Source: Alphaproteobacteria bacterium
Lineage (GTDB): Bacteria; Pseudomonadota; Alphaproteobacteria; Rhizobiales; Devosiaceae
Reading direction: 5' to 3'
DNA length: 64,000 bases
NCBI GenBank assembly: GCA_018828145.1
Contig: JAHJWO010000047.1
Coordinates: forward strand, 110,897 to 174,896
Made by a program: the position numbers and the translations under genes. A model generated the notes under the pieces. It was given only the letters and a program-made list of their open reading frames with translations, was not told where the DNA came from and ran no database searches. Shown piece after piece: positions 27,125 through 35,861 of the stretch; positions within the stretch are counted from its first letter, which is position 1; every line of letters begins with the position of its first letter.

Positions 27125-28366
27125 ATGCGGATCGCCATCCAGACATTGGGCACGCGCGGCGACGTCCAGCCCTATATCGCCCTGGCAATAGGCCTCGTCC
27201 GCCGAGGCCACGACGTGCAGATCGCGGCTCCCGTGCAGTTCGAGAGTTTGTTCGGGGCGCATGCCATACCGTTTACCGGCCTTCCCGGCGAGTTCCTCGC
27301 CCTGATGGAAACCGAAGAGGGCAAGGCCGCTATTGGCGGCGGCCAGGGCTTCAGTGCAGGTCTCAAGCTGCTTAAATATATGCGGCCATTGATGGATCAA
27401 CTGCTTGAAGCGGAGACGGCCGCAGTCAGGTCATTCGGCCCCGACCTGATCCTGCATCACCCAAAGTCCCTTGCCGCCCCGCATCTGGCGACGGCGCTCG
27501 GGGTGCCCAGTATCCTTGCGTCACCCCTGCCCGGCTTCACGCCAACATCGGCGTTTCCGAGCCCTCTCCTGCCCTTCAATTCCCTGGGCCCCCTCAACAA
27601 GGTCAGTCACCTGCTGGCCACCAGGGGAGGCGAGCTGCTGTTTGCCAAGGAGCTGGGCGCGTGGCGACATCGGACGCTCGGCCTGCGGGCGCGTCCCAAC
27701 AATCCGGTCGGGACGCTCTATGCCTACAGCCCCGAGGTCATCCCGGTCCCGAAAGACTGGGGCGATGACGTCCTGGTCTCGGGCTACTGGTTCCTTGATG
27801 GCGAAGACTGGGCGCCCGATGCCGCGCTCGCCGAATTCCTCTCTTCTGGCGACAAGCCGATCTATGTCGGATTTGGCAGCGTGCCCGGCATCGACCCGGA
27901 GGCGATGACCGCACTGGTCGGCGAAGCCCTGGCCAGGACCGGCAAGCGCGGACTGCTGGCGACCGGCGGCGGAGCGCTCGGCGGCCAGGCCCTGCCGGCA
28001 CATATGCACCGCATTGCCGCGGCGCCGCATGACCGCCTGCTGCCGCTGGTTTCCGCGGCAATCCACCATGGCGGCGCCGGCACCACGGGTGCCGCGCTGC
28101 GCGCCGGCCTGCCGACGACAATCGTTCCGTTCTTTGGCGACCAGCCGTTCTGGGGTCGGCGGATCGAACAGCTTGGCGTGGGGCCGCGTCCGCTGGACCG
28201 CAAGAGCCTGTCGGCCGACGCGCTTGCGGCTGCCATCAGGGCGATGGACGCGCCAGAGATGCGAAGACGGGCGGGTGAGCTCGGTGCAGCGATCCGTCAG
28301 GAAAATGGCATAGAAGCCGCCATCCGCTTCATCGAGGCCCGGGCTGGCGCGGCCAAGCAGCCCTAG
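27125..28366 (+). CDS. GT1/GT28-like glycosyltransferase
   Basis: A 413-residue GT-B fold enzyme, close in layout to UDP-glucose:sterol and macrolide glycosyltransferases. The N-terminus is MRIAIQTLGTRGDVQPYIAL. The donor-binding region has HHGGAGTTGAALRAGLP and DQPFWGRRIEQLG near residues 318-350. AGGGAGGG precedes the ATG at 27125. It follows panC by 31 bases but is functionally unlike it. The acceptor may be a lipid or sterol-like molecule and is unknown. Confidence 0.9.
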   Translation: MRIAIQTLGTRGDVQPYIALAIGLVRRGHDVQIAAPVQFESLFGAHAIPFTGLPGEFLALMETEEGKAAIGGGQGFSAGLKLLKYMRPLMDQLLEAETAAVRSFGPDLILHHPKSLAAPHLATALGVPSILASPLPGFTPTSAFPSPLLPFNSLGPLNKVSHLLATRGGELLFAKELGAWRHRTLGLRARPNNPVGTLYAYSPEVIPVPKDWGDDVLVSGYWFLDGEDWAPDAALAEFLSSGDKPIYVGFGSVPGIDPEAMTALVGEALARTGKRGLLATGGGALGGQALPAHMHRIAAAPHDRLLPLVSAAIHHGGAGTTGAALRAGLPTTIVPFFGDQPFWGRRIEQLGVGPRPLDRKSLSADALAAAIRAMDAPEMRRRAGELGAAIRQENGIEAAIRFIEARAGAAKQP

Positions 28367-28369
28367 CGG

Positions 28370-29125
28370 CTATTCGGCGACCATCTTCCTGGAGACAACC
28401 GGCGGCGGCGGCCCGACCGAGGCACGCTCGACCAGGGGGCATTCGAGCTTGGTGATGGGATAGCGCTTGGATTCGCTGGGATCGGCCGCGAGCTGCTCCA
28501 TGGCCCACATGCCCATGGCCCGGTGCGGCAGGATGGAGGTGGTCAGCGGCGGATTCATGTGGCGGGCAATTTCCTCATCGTCGTAACCGACGACGGAGAT
28601 GTCCTCCGGGATGGACAGGCCGGCCTCCTTGAGCGCCTCGTAGCAGCCGATGGCTGTGCGGTCATTCTGGCAGAAAATGGCGGTGGGCCGGTTCGGCAGG
28701 GCCAGCAGCTGCACTGTGGCCCGGTAGCCGGCCCCTGCGGACCAGTCGCCCTCCACCACCAGTTCGGGGTCAAAGGGGATATCGGCGGTGGCCAGCGCGC
28801 GACCATAGCCCTTGAGCCGGTGCAGCGCCGCCTCCATCCATGGCTCGCCCGTGATGGTGGCGATGCGGCGGTGGCCGTGGTCGATGAGATGGCGGGTCGA
28901 CATCTGGCCGCCCGCGATCTCGCTGGGCACCACGGCCGGAAAGGCATGATCGGCGGTGTAGCAGTTGAGCAGCACAACCGGGATGTCGAGTTCGGACAGA
29001 TAGGCCGGCGCCACGATCTCGCGGGTAAAGATGGCCATGTAGATCAGGGCCGATACGCCGGGGCCCGTCACCGCCCGGAGCGCATGTCCATTGAGATGAT
29101 CCTGCGGACGTGCAGTGCCGAGCAC
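28370..29125 (-). pseudogene. LacI family regulator lacking its DNA-binding domain
   Basis: About 235 residues of a LacI-type effector domain remain (from GVSALIYMAIFTREI to SVVGYDDEEIA and the C-terminus). The helix-turn-helix, hinge and roughly the first 50 residues of the effector domain are missing. The homology ends near 29080, where the reading frame runs into the TnsA-like gene, so the truncation marks the left boundary of the accessory region. The missing part is not elsewhere in the window. Without the N-terminus it cannot bind DNA. Confidence 0.8.
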
Positions 29126-29819
29126 TTGCCGATGCTGCCCAGGGCGTTCACCAGTTCGCCAATGGTTGATCTGCCCGCCTTACCCAATACACGGCGCGCG
29201 ATCGTGATATCGGCCGGCGTGAGAGACACGTCGTGGTCGAGCATGACTTCTCGAACCGAACGGGCGGACGAGGGGTGCTCGATGTCGATGGACCGTGTCA
29301 CCCACAGGAAGCCCCAGTTGATGGCCTCATAGACCTGCTGCGCCAGATCCAGCTTATGCAGGTAAACGGGGTCGTCGAAGCGAGGATCGTTGTCATCCTT
29401 GACCTCCACGATGAGCGTCTTGGTCCCGATCGAGTCCGGCCTGGGTCGCCACCGCGACACCGCCTCGGCGAACGGCTCTCCATTGAGAACGGTCTCGGCG
29501 AAGGAGGCGTCGACGGTCAATCGAAGGTCGGGTCGATACATCCATTCCTTGGGCTCGCCCGTCACCTTCATGAAGAGCTCATGACTGGCGAGGCGGTTTC
29601 GCAGAGCTCGATCATCGGCCTTTCGGCCCTGAAGGATTCCCAGGGAAGCGAGCGCAGGCCGGCCTTGATGCAGACCTTGGTGCCAACCACGTGCGGCTCC
29701 CGGCCCGTGATCAAGTCGATGATCGGCCCGGCGTCCTCCATCTCTTCGATCCGGGCGAATGTGCGCAGACGATCGATTTCGATCATCCTCTTGGTGCGCT
29801 CACCCTTGTTCCGTCCCAT
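29068..29819 (-). pseudogene. TnsA-like endonuclease, frameshifted
   Basis: Two frames, 29568-29819 (83 codons) and 29068-29571 (167 codons), together read as one TnsA-type nuclease of about 250 residues. The first has LPWESFRAERPMIEL, giving the catalytic Glu. The second has MYRPDLRL and TLIVEVKD, giving the Asp and the E-x-K pair, followed by LAQQVYEAINWGFLWVT. In the second frame the sequence upstream of its ATG reads ASHELF, a natural continuation of the first. A single frameshift near 29580 is the simplest reading. TnsA cuts 5' strands in Tn7-like transposition; no TnsB or TnsC gene is present. Confidence 0.6.
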
Positions 29820-29970
29820 TGGTACCCATCCTGGATTCAATGAAGCGTCCTTGCGTTTGAAGCAAAGATGCGAGGTCTCCCGGCAATGGATAGACCGGAA
29901 GGTCTTTGGAAATGCTGATGCGATAAGGATAACGACTGGTTGCCGCGCCAAAGCGCGGCAACCTCGGCGG

Positions 29971-30186
29971 TCACGCGATGTCGTCGTTCCAGGCACTGAC
30001 TGTCGGGCGCCGCCTGTCCAACGGAAACGGCACCACCTGGTCACCGGCGACCGGCTCCGCCATACCGACCTTTCGACTGGCTTCAACCTGGACTGCCAGT
30101 GCAATGGCAACGAGGGCACGATGGGCCGCATCCTCGAAAGCACGTCCGCCAAGCTCATCATTCACCCTGAGCAGTCGCGTCAGCAC
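29971..30186 (-). CDS. Small hypothetical protein
   Basis: A 71-codon frame with a GTG start begins 13 bases after the protease stop. Codon use looks like that of real genes (G or C at most third positions): it reads VNDELGGRAFEDAAHRALVA and then VEASRKVGMAEPVAGDQVV. No family is recognised. Its position suggests coupling to the AAA protease. It could also be a chance frame. The remaining 29820-29970 holds no gene that I can support. Confidence 0.4.
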   Translation of the reverse strand: MLTRLLRVNDELGGRAFEDAAHRALVAIALAVQVEASRKVGMAEPVAGDQVVPFPLDRRRPTVSAWNDDIA

Positions 30187-30199
30187 GCGAATGAGAAGA

Positions 30200-32164
30200 T
30201 CATCTATTGCCGATCTCCTTCATCTGGCGGGCGGCATGCACCCGGTCGACCAGTTCGAGGAACCGGCCGGGCCCGATGTGGCGACGCACCTGCAGGTCAT
30301 CGGCTACCGCCTCGATGAGATCGACGTGCCGCCTGGCAAGAGCAATGGCATCGGCATAGAGGCGTTGCAGATCTTCCTCGACCAGCGCGGTCATCCTGGC
30401 ATCGAACGACAGGATATTGTCGACGCCCGCCTCATCGGCTCGGTAGACGAGGCTGTCGCCCATTCCGAGCCCAAGATGCATCAGGGCAACCTGGCGCGTG
30501 GCGACGGCAAGATCGCTGTCCTTCGACCCGCCTGAACCCGTTCCCACCAGACCGAGCAGGACCTCTTCGGCCGCGCGTCCTCCCAGCCTCTGCATGACCA
30601 GCTTCTCGACATCCTGCTTGGTCGGCAGGCGGCCATCGTTGTCGATGTGTGCGAACCCACCGGTATCCCCGTTCTGCACGATGGAGATGCCGAGGATGCG
30701 GCCCATGCCATTGGCATGGGCGATCACGGCATGCCCTGCCTCATGGACCGCGATACGCCGCAACAGATCCGTTGACCGGGTTTCATCTGGGGCAACTGCG
30801 GCCATGAGATCGGCAAGCACCATCGGCCGCTGGGCTGCCCTGGCACGGCGCCGGGCGTTCTTGACGAGCTCGACGACATCGGCGCCCGTGGCGCCCATTG
30901 CCATCGCTGCGGCCTGGCTGAGATCCTCGCTCGGCAGATCGGCGCCAAGGTGCTGTCGGAAGATGCCGGCCAGCGCATCCGCATCGGGCCGGGGAATGTT
31001 GATGATCCGAGACAACCGGCCACTTCGGGTGAGGGCACTGTCGAGGCGTTCAGGGTGGTTGGTCGCTGCGATAACCATGACGTTCTCGGTGGCCCCGGAG
31101 ATGGCGCCATCGAGGGTTGTCAGGAGATGCGTGACCACCGGCAGCCACCAATCGGCTCCCCTCGGCGAAATGGTGGCGCGGTTCGGGACAGCGTCGAGCT
31201 CATCGAGGAACAGGATGGCTGGCGCCGCGTCCCTGGCTTGCGCGAAGATGGCGTCGATCTGCTTGATGATGCTGTCGAGATAACCAGGCGAGTTGGCGAA
31301 CCACGCACTGACCGACGTGGAGATCAGTGGCACGCCTGCCGATCGAGCCAGGCTCTTCATCAACGTGGTCTTGCCCACGCCCGGAGCGCCGGCCAGCACC
31401 ACGTTGGCCGAGATCGCGGTGAACGGGATCTCCCCGCGCCGCCACGCTTCCAGGTCGGCAACAAGCTCCAGGCACCAGTGCTTGGCCTTGCCATAGCCAT
31501 GCAGGTCCTCCAGCAAAGGAGCGTCCATGATCGACTTGTCGTGGTGGACCTTCTTGGCGGCTGCGGCACGCAGCCGGTCGACGCACGCCTTTGCCGTCGA
31601 GCCTGAGCGGATCGCCGACGCGATCTCATCGAAGTCCAGCGCCGCAATGGTCTGATCCTCGAGCTTCCGGGGCAAGCGACCGGTGACGGCCCTGATGACG
31701 GCCCCGACAACGCGCGCATCGGGCTGGGGCAGCAGCATGGTCATGTCGGCCGATGCCACCATGGCGCTGGGCAGCAGCGTGAGCTGTTGGGAAACGCCGA
31801 GGCACCTGCCGCCACTGGTCAGCGCCCGCATGGATTGCTCCATCGAGATGTCGTCCTGCTGGGAGCGGGACCGCGGCGCAACCGACTTGCTGTGATGGAA
31901 GTCCCAATGCTTTCCGGCGATCCGGAGGTAGCGGTACAGAGGGGCCACCCAGCCTGCGGAAGGAGCCTGCACGACCAGGCAGAATGCCTTGGTCCGAATG
32001 ATGCGGGCGATGCCGTCCATGCCGATGGCGCTCTCAACGAGAGCCTGGGGGAGGAGGTCGTGCGCCGTCTTTCCGGCGCCGATGCGCTTGGGTGGTTGCT
32101 CTTCGTCTTCGGGGGTGAATTCTGGTTCCTCGTCGGTCCAGATTTCGTCGTCGATGCCGTCCAT
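30200..32164 (-). CDS. Soluble FtsH-like AAA ATPase with M41 peptidase domain
   Basis: A 654-residue protein. An acidic N-terminus and an unrecognised region (1-235) precede an AAA module with Walker A LAGAPGVGKTTLM, Walker B ILFLDELDAV and sensor IAATNHPERLD. A zinc peptidase domain with HEAGH (about residue 474) and the downstream KDSDLAVATRQVALMHLGLG follows. This is the FtsH order, but there are no membrane spans, unlike housekeeping FtsH. The ATG at 32164 is chosen over a TTG eight codons earlier. It is divergent from a helix-turn-helix gene and may degrade a regulator; its target is unknown. Confidence 0.85.
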   Translation of the reverse strand: MDGIDDEIWTDEEPEFTPEDEEQPPKRIGAGKTAHDLLPQALVESAIGMDGIARIIRTKAFCLVVQAPSAGWVAPLYRYLRIAGKHWDFHHSKSVAPRSRSQQDDISMEQSMRALTSGGRCLGVSQQLTLLPSAMVASADMTMLLPQPDARVVGAVIRAVTGRLPRKLEDQTIAALDFDEIASAIRSGSTAKACVDRLRAAAAKKVHHDKSIMDAPLLEDLHGYGKAKHWCLELVADLEAWRRGEIPFTAISANVVLAGAPGVGKTTLMKSLARSAGVPLISTSVSAWFANSPGYLDSIIKQIDAIFAQARDAAPAILFLDELDAVPNRATISPRGADWWLPVVTHLLTTLDGAISGATENVMVIAATNHPERLDSALTRSGRLSRIINIPRPDADALAGIFRQHLGADLPSEDLSQAAAMAMGATGADVVELVKNARRRARAAQRPMVLADLMAAVAPDETRSTDLLRRIAVHEAGHAVIAHANGMGRILGISIVQNGDTGGFAHIDNDGRLPTKQDVEKLVMQRLGGRAAEEVLLGLVGTGSGGSKDSDLAVATRQVALMHLGLGMGDSLVYRADEAGVDNILSFDARMTALVEEDLQRLYADAIALARRHVDLIEAVADDLQVRRHIGPGRFLELVDRVHAARQMKEIGNR

Positions 32165-32456
32165 GATGTGTCTCTTCGCCGGCGGCAAGGCGCAGGGATG
32201 CGCCCGGCGGACCGGTCCTCAATGCCCATTGCGGGTGCAATGTCGGGAAATGGTTCAGGCGCTCAGGAAGCGCGTTTGCCCGATAGCGATATGAGGTGAT
32301 GAGATGCACGAGCGAGACCGGCCGCGGGCGGGCGGCGGGTGTTCCAGATGGCGATGTGCATGGACTGCGACATGGAGGTTTCTCGTCGTGATGCTGAACA
32401 GATAGTGAACATCAAAACGGTGGTCAAGCCGGAATCGCACAAGGGCGAAAAATAAA

Positions 32457-32510
32457 TGATACGCTACCTATCACATTACCGCTTGCGCCCACTATCGAAT
32501 ATGATATCAT
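32457..32510. promoter_or_regulatory. Palindromic operator candidates in an AT-rich divergent promoter
   Basis: Within the 370-base gap between the AAA protease and the helix-turn-helix gene lie an inverted repeat TGATA-N7-TATCA (32457-32473) and a perfect palindrome ATGATATCAT (32501-32510). Both sit close to the plus-strand start at 32535 and share TGATA/TATCA half-sites. They are good candidates for autoregulation. No other gene is seen in the gap. Confidence 0.5.
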
Positions 32511-32534
32511 CCATATCACGAAAGCGAGGGTTCG

Positions 32535-33503
32535 ATGCAGACCGCAATTTGGAACGACATAGAGAGCGATTTGAAGCTGGGGGCCTTTCTCATCACCGTT
32601 GCCGCTCAGAGCCTGGTGGGCGACCAGTCGGCGACATCGGGCAATCTGGGCAAGGCGGCGTTGGGCCATGCCTATGATGCGAAGCGCTCTGCGGCCGAGC
32701 AGGTCGACTACCTTGAGGATCTCCAAGTCTTCGACGTGAGCGGCACCCTTTTCTGGAAGGTGGCCCGGGCCTGCTACGATTTCGTCCATAAAGAGACTCC
32801 GCTCGACCGGATCGACACCGGAGACTTCCAGTCTGACACGCTCAACATGATGACCTATTTCCTGTCGGCGATCCCACGCGACTCCTACGCTACGTCGATG
32901 GGCGTGCACGCAGACCGGTTCCAGGAGCGCCGAGACCGTGGGGACGAGTCACCATTGCCGGGCCTGCAGCTCGCCGCCGCCGCCAAGGCGAACCTTGTCG
33001 ACTATCTCCAGGGCTTCCCCAGCGACCCGGAGTTTGACCTGGGGTTCGCTCCATTCGAGATCGCGGCGCTGGCCGGGATGAACATCTCGTCGGTCCGAAA
33101 CTTCGTCGGCCCTGACGGCACCAAGCCGATCCGGTCGATGCCCTCGGAGCTCAAGATCGGCGTCTACGGCGATCCGCTCGACACCCTGGAATGGCTGGCA
33201 GGCCGGCGCAACTTCAACGCCGGCACCCTCAGCGCCGACTGGCCCGCATGGGCAGCGGATCGCGCCAACACCATCGAGGACGTGGGCGCGCTGCTGGGGA
33301 TCTATGCGTGGACGAACCGCATCACCACCGATGCCCTGGCCGATCGCAGCGGCCTGCCGAAGAAGACCGTCAGGGCCTGGACCCGTGGGGAGATCGGCTC
33401 GATCGACGAAGCCATCGCCCTGGCCGGCGCCGCCGGCATCGACCCCGACCTCTACGCCGACTTGGTCGCTCACCATGCCGGTGGCGCCACCGCTCGCATC
33501 TGA
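32535..33503 (+). CDS. Helix-turn-helix domain hypothetical protein
   Basis: A 322-residue protein of no known family that I recognise. Two segments look like helix-turn-helix units: FEIAALAGMNISSVRNFVG (about 175-193) and DALADRSGLPKKTVRAWTRG (about 273-292). The N-terminal half is mostly helical. It is divergent from the soluble FtsH-like protease across a palindrome-rich promoter, so a regulator controlled by proteolysis is plausible. That pairing is an inference from position. Confidence 0.55.
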   Translation: MQTAIWNDIESDLKLGAFLITVAAQSLVGDQSATSGNLGKAALGHAYDAKRSAAEQVDYLEDLQVFDVSGTLFWKVARACYDFVHKETPLDRIDTGDFQSDTLNMMTYFLSAIPRDSYATSMGVHADRFQERRDRGDESPLPGLQLAAAAKANLVDYLQGFPSDPEFDLGFAPFEIAALAGMNISSVRNFVGPDGTKPIRSMPSELKIGVYGDPLDTLEWLAGRRNFNAGTLSADWPAWAADRANTIEDVGALLGIYAWTNRITTDALADRSGLPKKTVRAWTRGEIGSIDEAIALAGAAGIDPDLYADLVAHHAGGATARI

Positions 33504-33512
33504 ACAGGAGAC

Positions 33513-33866
33513 ATGCCGATGCCCACAATCAACGACATCATCAATGCTGGCATGCACCGGGATCCGCGCTGGACGCCCCATCCCGACCAACCCAATGGCA
33601 CCAAGAAGAGCGCGACCTACCGGAACCGCCGGGGCGATGTGATCGCCATCGACCTCAGCTCGGGCGATGAGAATGCCATCTGGACGCTTACCCGCCTGGT
33701 CCCCGAGACCTTGCTGCCGGCGATCCGCCGTGAACCCTATCCCATGTCCAGGAGCCGCAATTCCAACCTGAGTGTTCGGGAGCTGAAGGGCAAACCACTG
33801 GTACGCCTTTATCCGGCGACGAGGGAAGAAGCTCACCAGCTGGTGGAGCACTTCGCCGAGCTCTAG
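33513..33866 (+). CDS. Small hypothetical protein
   Basis: A 117-residue protein starting nine bases after the helix-turn-helix gene, hence probably in its operon. Visible features are a hydrophilic N-terminus (INDIINAGMHRDPRWTPHPD), a beta-like middle and a closing VRLYPATREEAHQLVEHF. I do not recognise the family. Confidence 0.5.
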   Translation: MPMPTINDIINAGMHRDPRWTPHPDQPNGTKKSATYRNRRGDVIAIDLSSGDENAIWTLTRLVPETLLPAIRREPYPMSRSRNSNLSVRELKGKPLVRLYPATREEAHQLVEHFAEL

Positions 33867-34009
33867 TCATTGCTGGCCGGGGTGAAGGCTGGCAGCGGGG
33901 AAGACCGCATCTCTCTTGTTTGTTGTACAGGGTCATCGACCCCACTTGCCCGGCTGCCTCGGCGGCCGGGCCTTTTCCGTTGGTCGCCGTGATGGCATAG
34001 ACTTGGGCC

Positions 34010-34366
34010 ATGGCAGTTCACCGTTTCGATCCCAAACGACGTCCGAGCAGGCACAGTTCTTCGGCGAGAGCGCAGCGAGACATCGTCACGCCTGTATTGG
34101 CCGCCGCACCCGTTATCGCCGTGGGCGTCATGGGCTGGGTGGCATCCGATCAGTTCCTGCATGGGACCGACAGCGCGGGAGCAATCGTAACAAGTCAGCG
34201 GGCGGACGAGGGACGGCGCGTGAACATCGGCATGTGCGGTCAAGATCGCCACACCTGTGTGGTCGACGGCGACACGGTCTGGCTCGATGTCGTGAATCTG
34301 CGTCTGCAGAGCTATGACACCCCGGAACCATACTCGCGGAAATCGTTCGTGGGTCGGAGAAGCTGA
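34010..34366 (+). pseudogene. Thermonuclease-like (SNase) protein, truncated
   Basis: Of a secreted or membrane-anchored nuclease only 118 codons remain. A hydrophobic span (VTPVLAAAPVIAVGVMGWVA) is followed by TCVVDGDTVWLD and LRLQSYDTPEP, the opening of the staphylococcal-nuclease fold with the first catalytic Asp. The chain then ends, losing the catalytic Arg and Glu region. The next bases, in another frame, read AEIVRGSEKLKQGQS and look like the tail of a different or frameshifted gene. Confidence 0.65.
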
Positions 34367-34527
34367 AGCAGGGACAATCGACAGAGTGGTCCCGTCTGGA
34401 CGAAGATGACGAGTAATGCCGAGGGACAGGCTTCGGGCCAGAATGATCGGCCATTCTCAATCAAGGGACGACATATGGATTGAGAGTTACCAACACGCCG
34501 CCCAAGCGGCCAAAGGAGCGTTGATAA

Positions 34528-35334
34528 GTGAATCACGACGCAGATGGGGATGATGAGGACCGTTACACTGACGAAGAAGCCCCATACGTTTGGTTTGACC
34601 AGATCGACTGGTCTGCTCTCCGTCGTGGGCTGTCATCACTGGAGTTGTTTGACGACCCGTATTTAAGTCTGCAGATCACCAACCTTGAAATTGTCGATCG
34701 CTTCATCACCGAGATCGAGCAGGACGCGCTGCAACGGGTCGGCGACAAGATGGATATCGCGCACTTGGCATTTCTCAATGCCCAGTCGCAAATGTGGATA
34801 TTCTCGGCGTACGAACTGCTTCGCACCTGGCGTCAACGTGCCAAGGATGTGGTGAAGCTATCCAAGACCGGCGGGCTGGTCCTCAAGATCGAGGCACTCA
34901 AAAGGGATCAGGGATACTTGCATCCAACTCGGCAGCTTCGGGCAAAACAGCTTGAGCGGATTGCGGCGGATCCAAAAATCATCGAGACCATAAAAGAGGA
35001 TTTGCGGCGCACCCACATCCAGTTTGCCTTACTTGAACACCTGCGAGTTTCCCTGGCCAAACATGAGGTCAGTGGCAAGCCGAAGCAAATTGCTTACGCA
35101 CCCGGTTATGGAAGGGTGAATTCTTGGTGCGGGTCTTTGGACTACCAGCTGGAATCCGGGCGAGTGATCCTGGGCACGCTTAGTCACCGGGATGTCGCTG
35201 ATGCCATTCGCGCGCTCGCTGACCGCACTGATATCCCAACGGATGCGGACATCGCCAGCTTCGATGCGTCGATGCGCGTATCCGATTTCCCCGATCCGTT
35301 CAGAACCAACGCCTCGCCGAAGGAAGACTTTTGA
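34528..35334 (+). CDS. Hypothetical protein
   Basis: A 268-residue soluble protein with GTG start; AAAGGAG lies nine bases upstream. The N-terminus is very acidic (DADGDDEDRYTDEEAP), and the centre is helical with AQSQMWIFSAYELLRTWRQR. GC content at third positions is lower than in the core genome, which suggests acquired DNA. No family is recognised. Confidence 0.55.
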   Translation: MNHDADGDDEDRYTDEEAPYVWFDQIDWSALRRGLSSLELFDDPYLSLQITNLEIVDRFITEIEQDALQRVGDKMDIAHLAFLNAQSQMWIFSAYELLRTWRQRAKDVVKLSKTGGLVLKIEALKRDQGYLHPTRQLRAKQLERIAADPKIIETIKEDLRRTHIQFALLEHLRVSLAKHEVSGKPKQIAYAPGYGRVNSWCGSLDYQLESGRVILGTLSHRDVADAIRALADRTDIPTDADIASFDASMRVSDFPDPFRTNASPKEDF

Positions 35335-35425
35335 ACGGGCAAGCGGCGTCAAAAGCTGCCCATCGACCCACGAACCCTTGGAATCGACCCACGTCGGATT
35401 TGGCCTGACACAACCACCTAAGGGT

Positions 35426-35502
35426 TGGCGATCGCGGAGGAACTCGAATCCCCGACCCCCAGATTCGGAATCTGGCGCTCTATCCAACTGAGCTACGCGA
35501 CC
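35426..35502 (-). tRNA. tRNA-Arg, anticodon CCG
   Basis: A complete 77-nt cloverleaf. The acceptor arms GGTCGCG and CGCGATC pair with one G-T. The anticodon stem CCAGA/TCTGG has loop TTCCGAA (anticodon CCG). The T loop is TTCGAGT, and CCA is encoded. It borders the integrase remnant and could be the insertion target of the accessory region. Confidence 0.93.
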
Positions 35503-35504
35503 AT

Positions 35505-35861
35505 TCATGGCGCCTTCGGAGGGACTCGAACTCCCGGCCATAGGGTTGGTTCCGGGCGCGCGTTCTGATGCGTCCACAGTTCGCCCATGATCTCGGCATG
35601 GCGGTGGGCAGACACGGCGCCGTAGCTGGTCAGTGTCGTCAACACCTGCTCATGGCCCAGGTTTTGGCTCCAGACCTTGAAGTCCTCAGGCGTGCGGCAA
35701 ATCCGCTGCCCGAGCAGGGCCAAGGTGCTGCGGAAGCTGTGCGGGTTGAAATACGGCAGCCTCGCCGCTTCAAAGGCTGTCTTGAAGATGCGGCGGATGC
35801 CCACCACGTTGCGCCGCCATCCAGCGGCAGCTTGCGTTTTGTGGGAAACCACTCCCAGCAC
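35505..35861 (-). pseudogene. Tyrosine recombinase (integrase), C-terminal remnant
   Basis: About 100 codons of the catalytic domain remain. NPHSFRSTLALLG carries the second conserved His-Arg, NLGHEQVLTTL gives the third His, and the Tyr is in SYGAVSAHRHAEI. The N-terminal domain and first catalytic Arg are missing in this frame. The last residues (WPGVRVPPKAP) are read out of a tRNA-like 3' fragment, as in integrases next to their attachment site. It cannot be active. Confidence 0.7.
35511..35540 (-). repeat. tRNA 3'-end-like fragment, possible attachment site
   Basis: Read on the minus strand, the segment ends with GGGAGTTCGAGTCCCTC followed by CGAAGGC and GCCA, the form of a tRNA T arm, acceptor strand and CCA. 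The stem has a mismatch, and there is no 5' half, so it is not a functional tRNA. It lies nine bases upstream of tRNA-Arg(CCG) and inside the integrase tail. Its source tRNA is not in the window. Confidence 0.5.

Noticed and set aside
29820..30161. N-terminal extension of the first TnsA-like frame
   Set aside because: The extra residues are rich in Trp, Arg and Ser and antisense-like; an ATG at 29819 starts the part that resembles a real protein.
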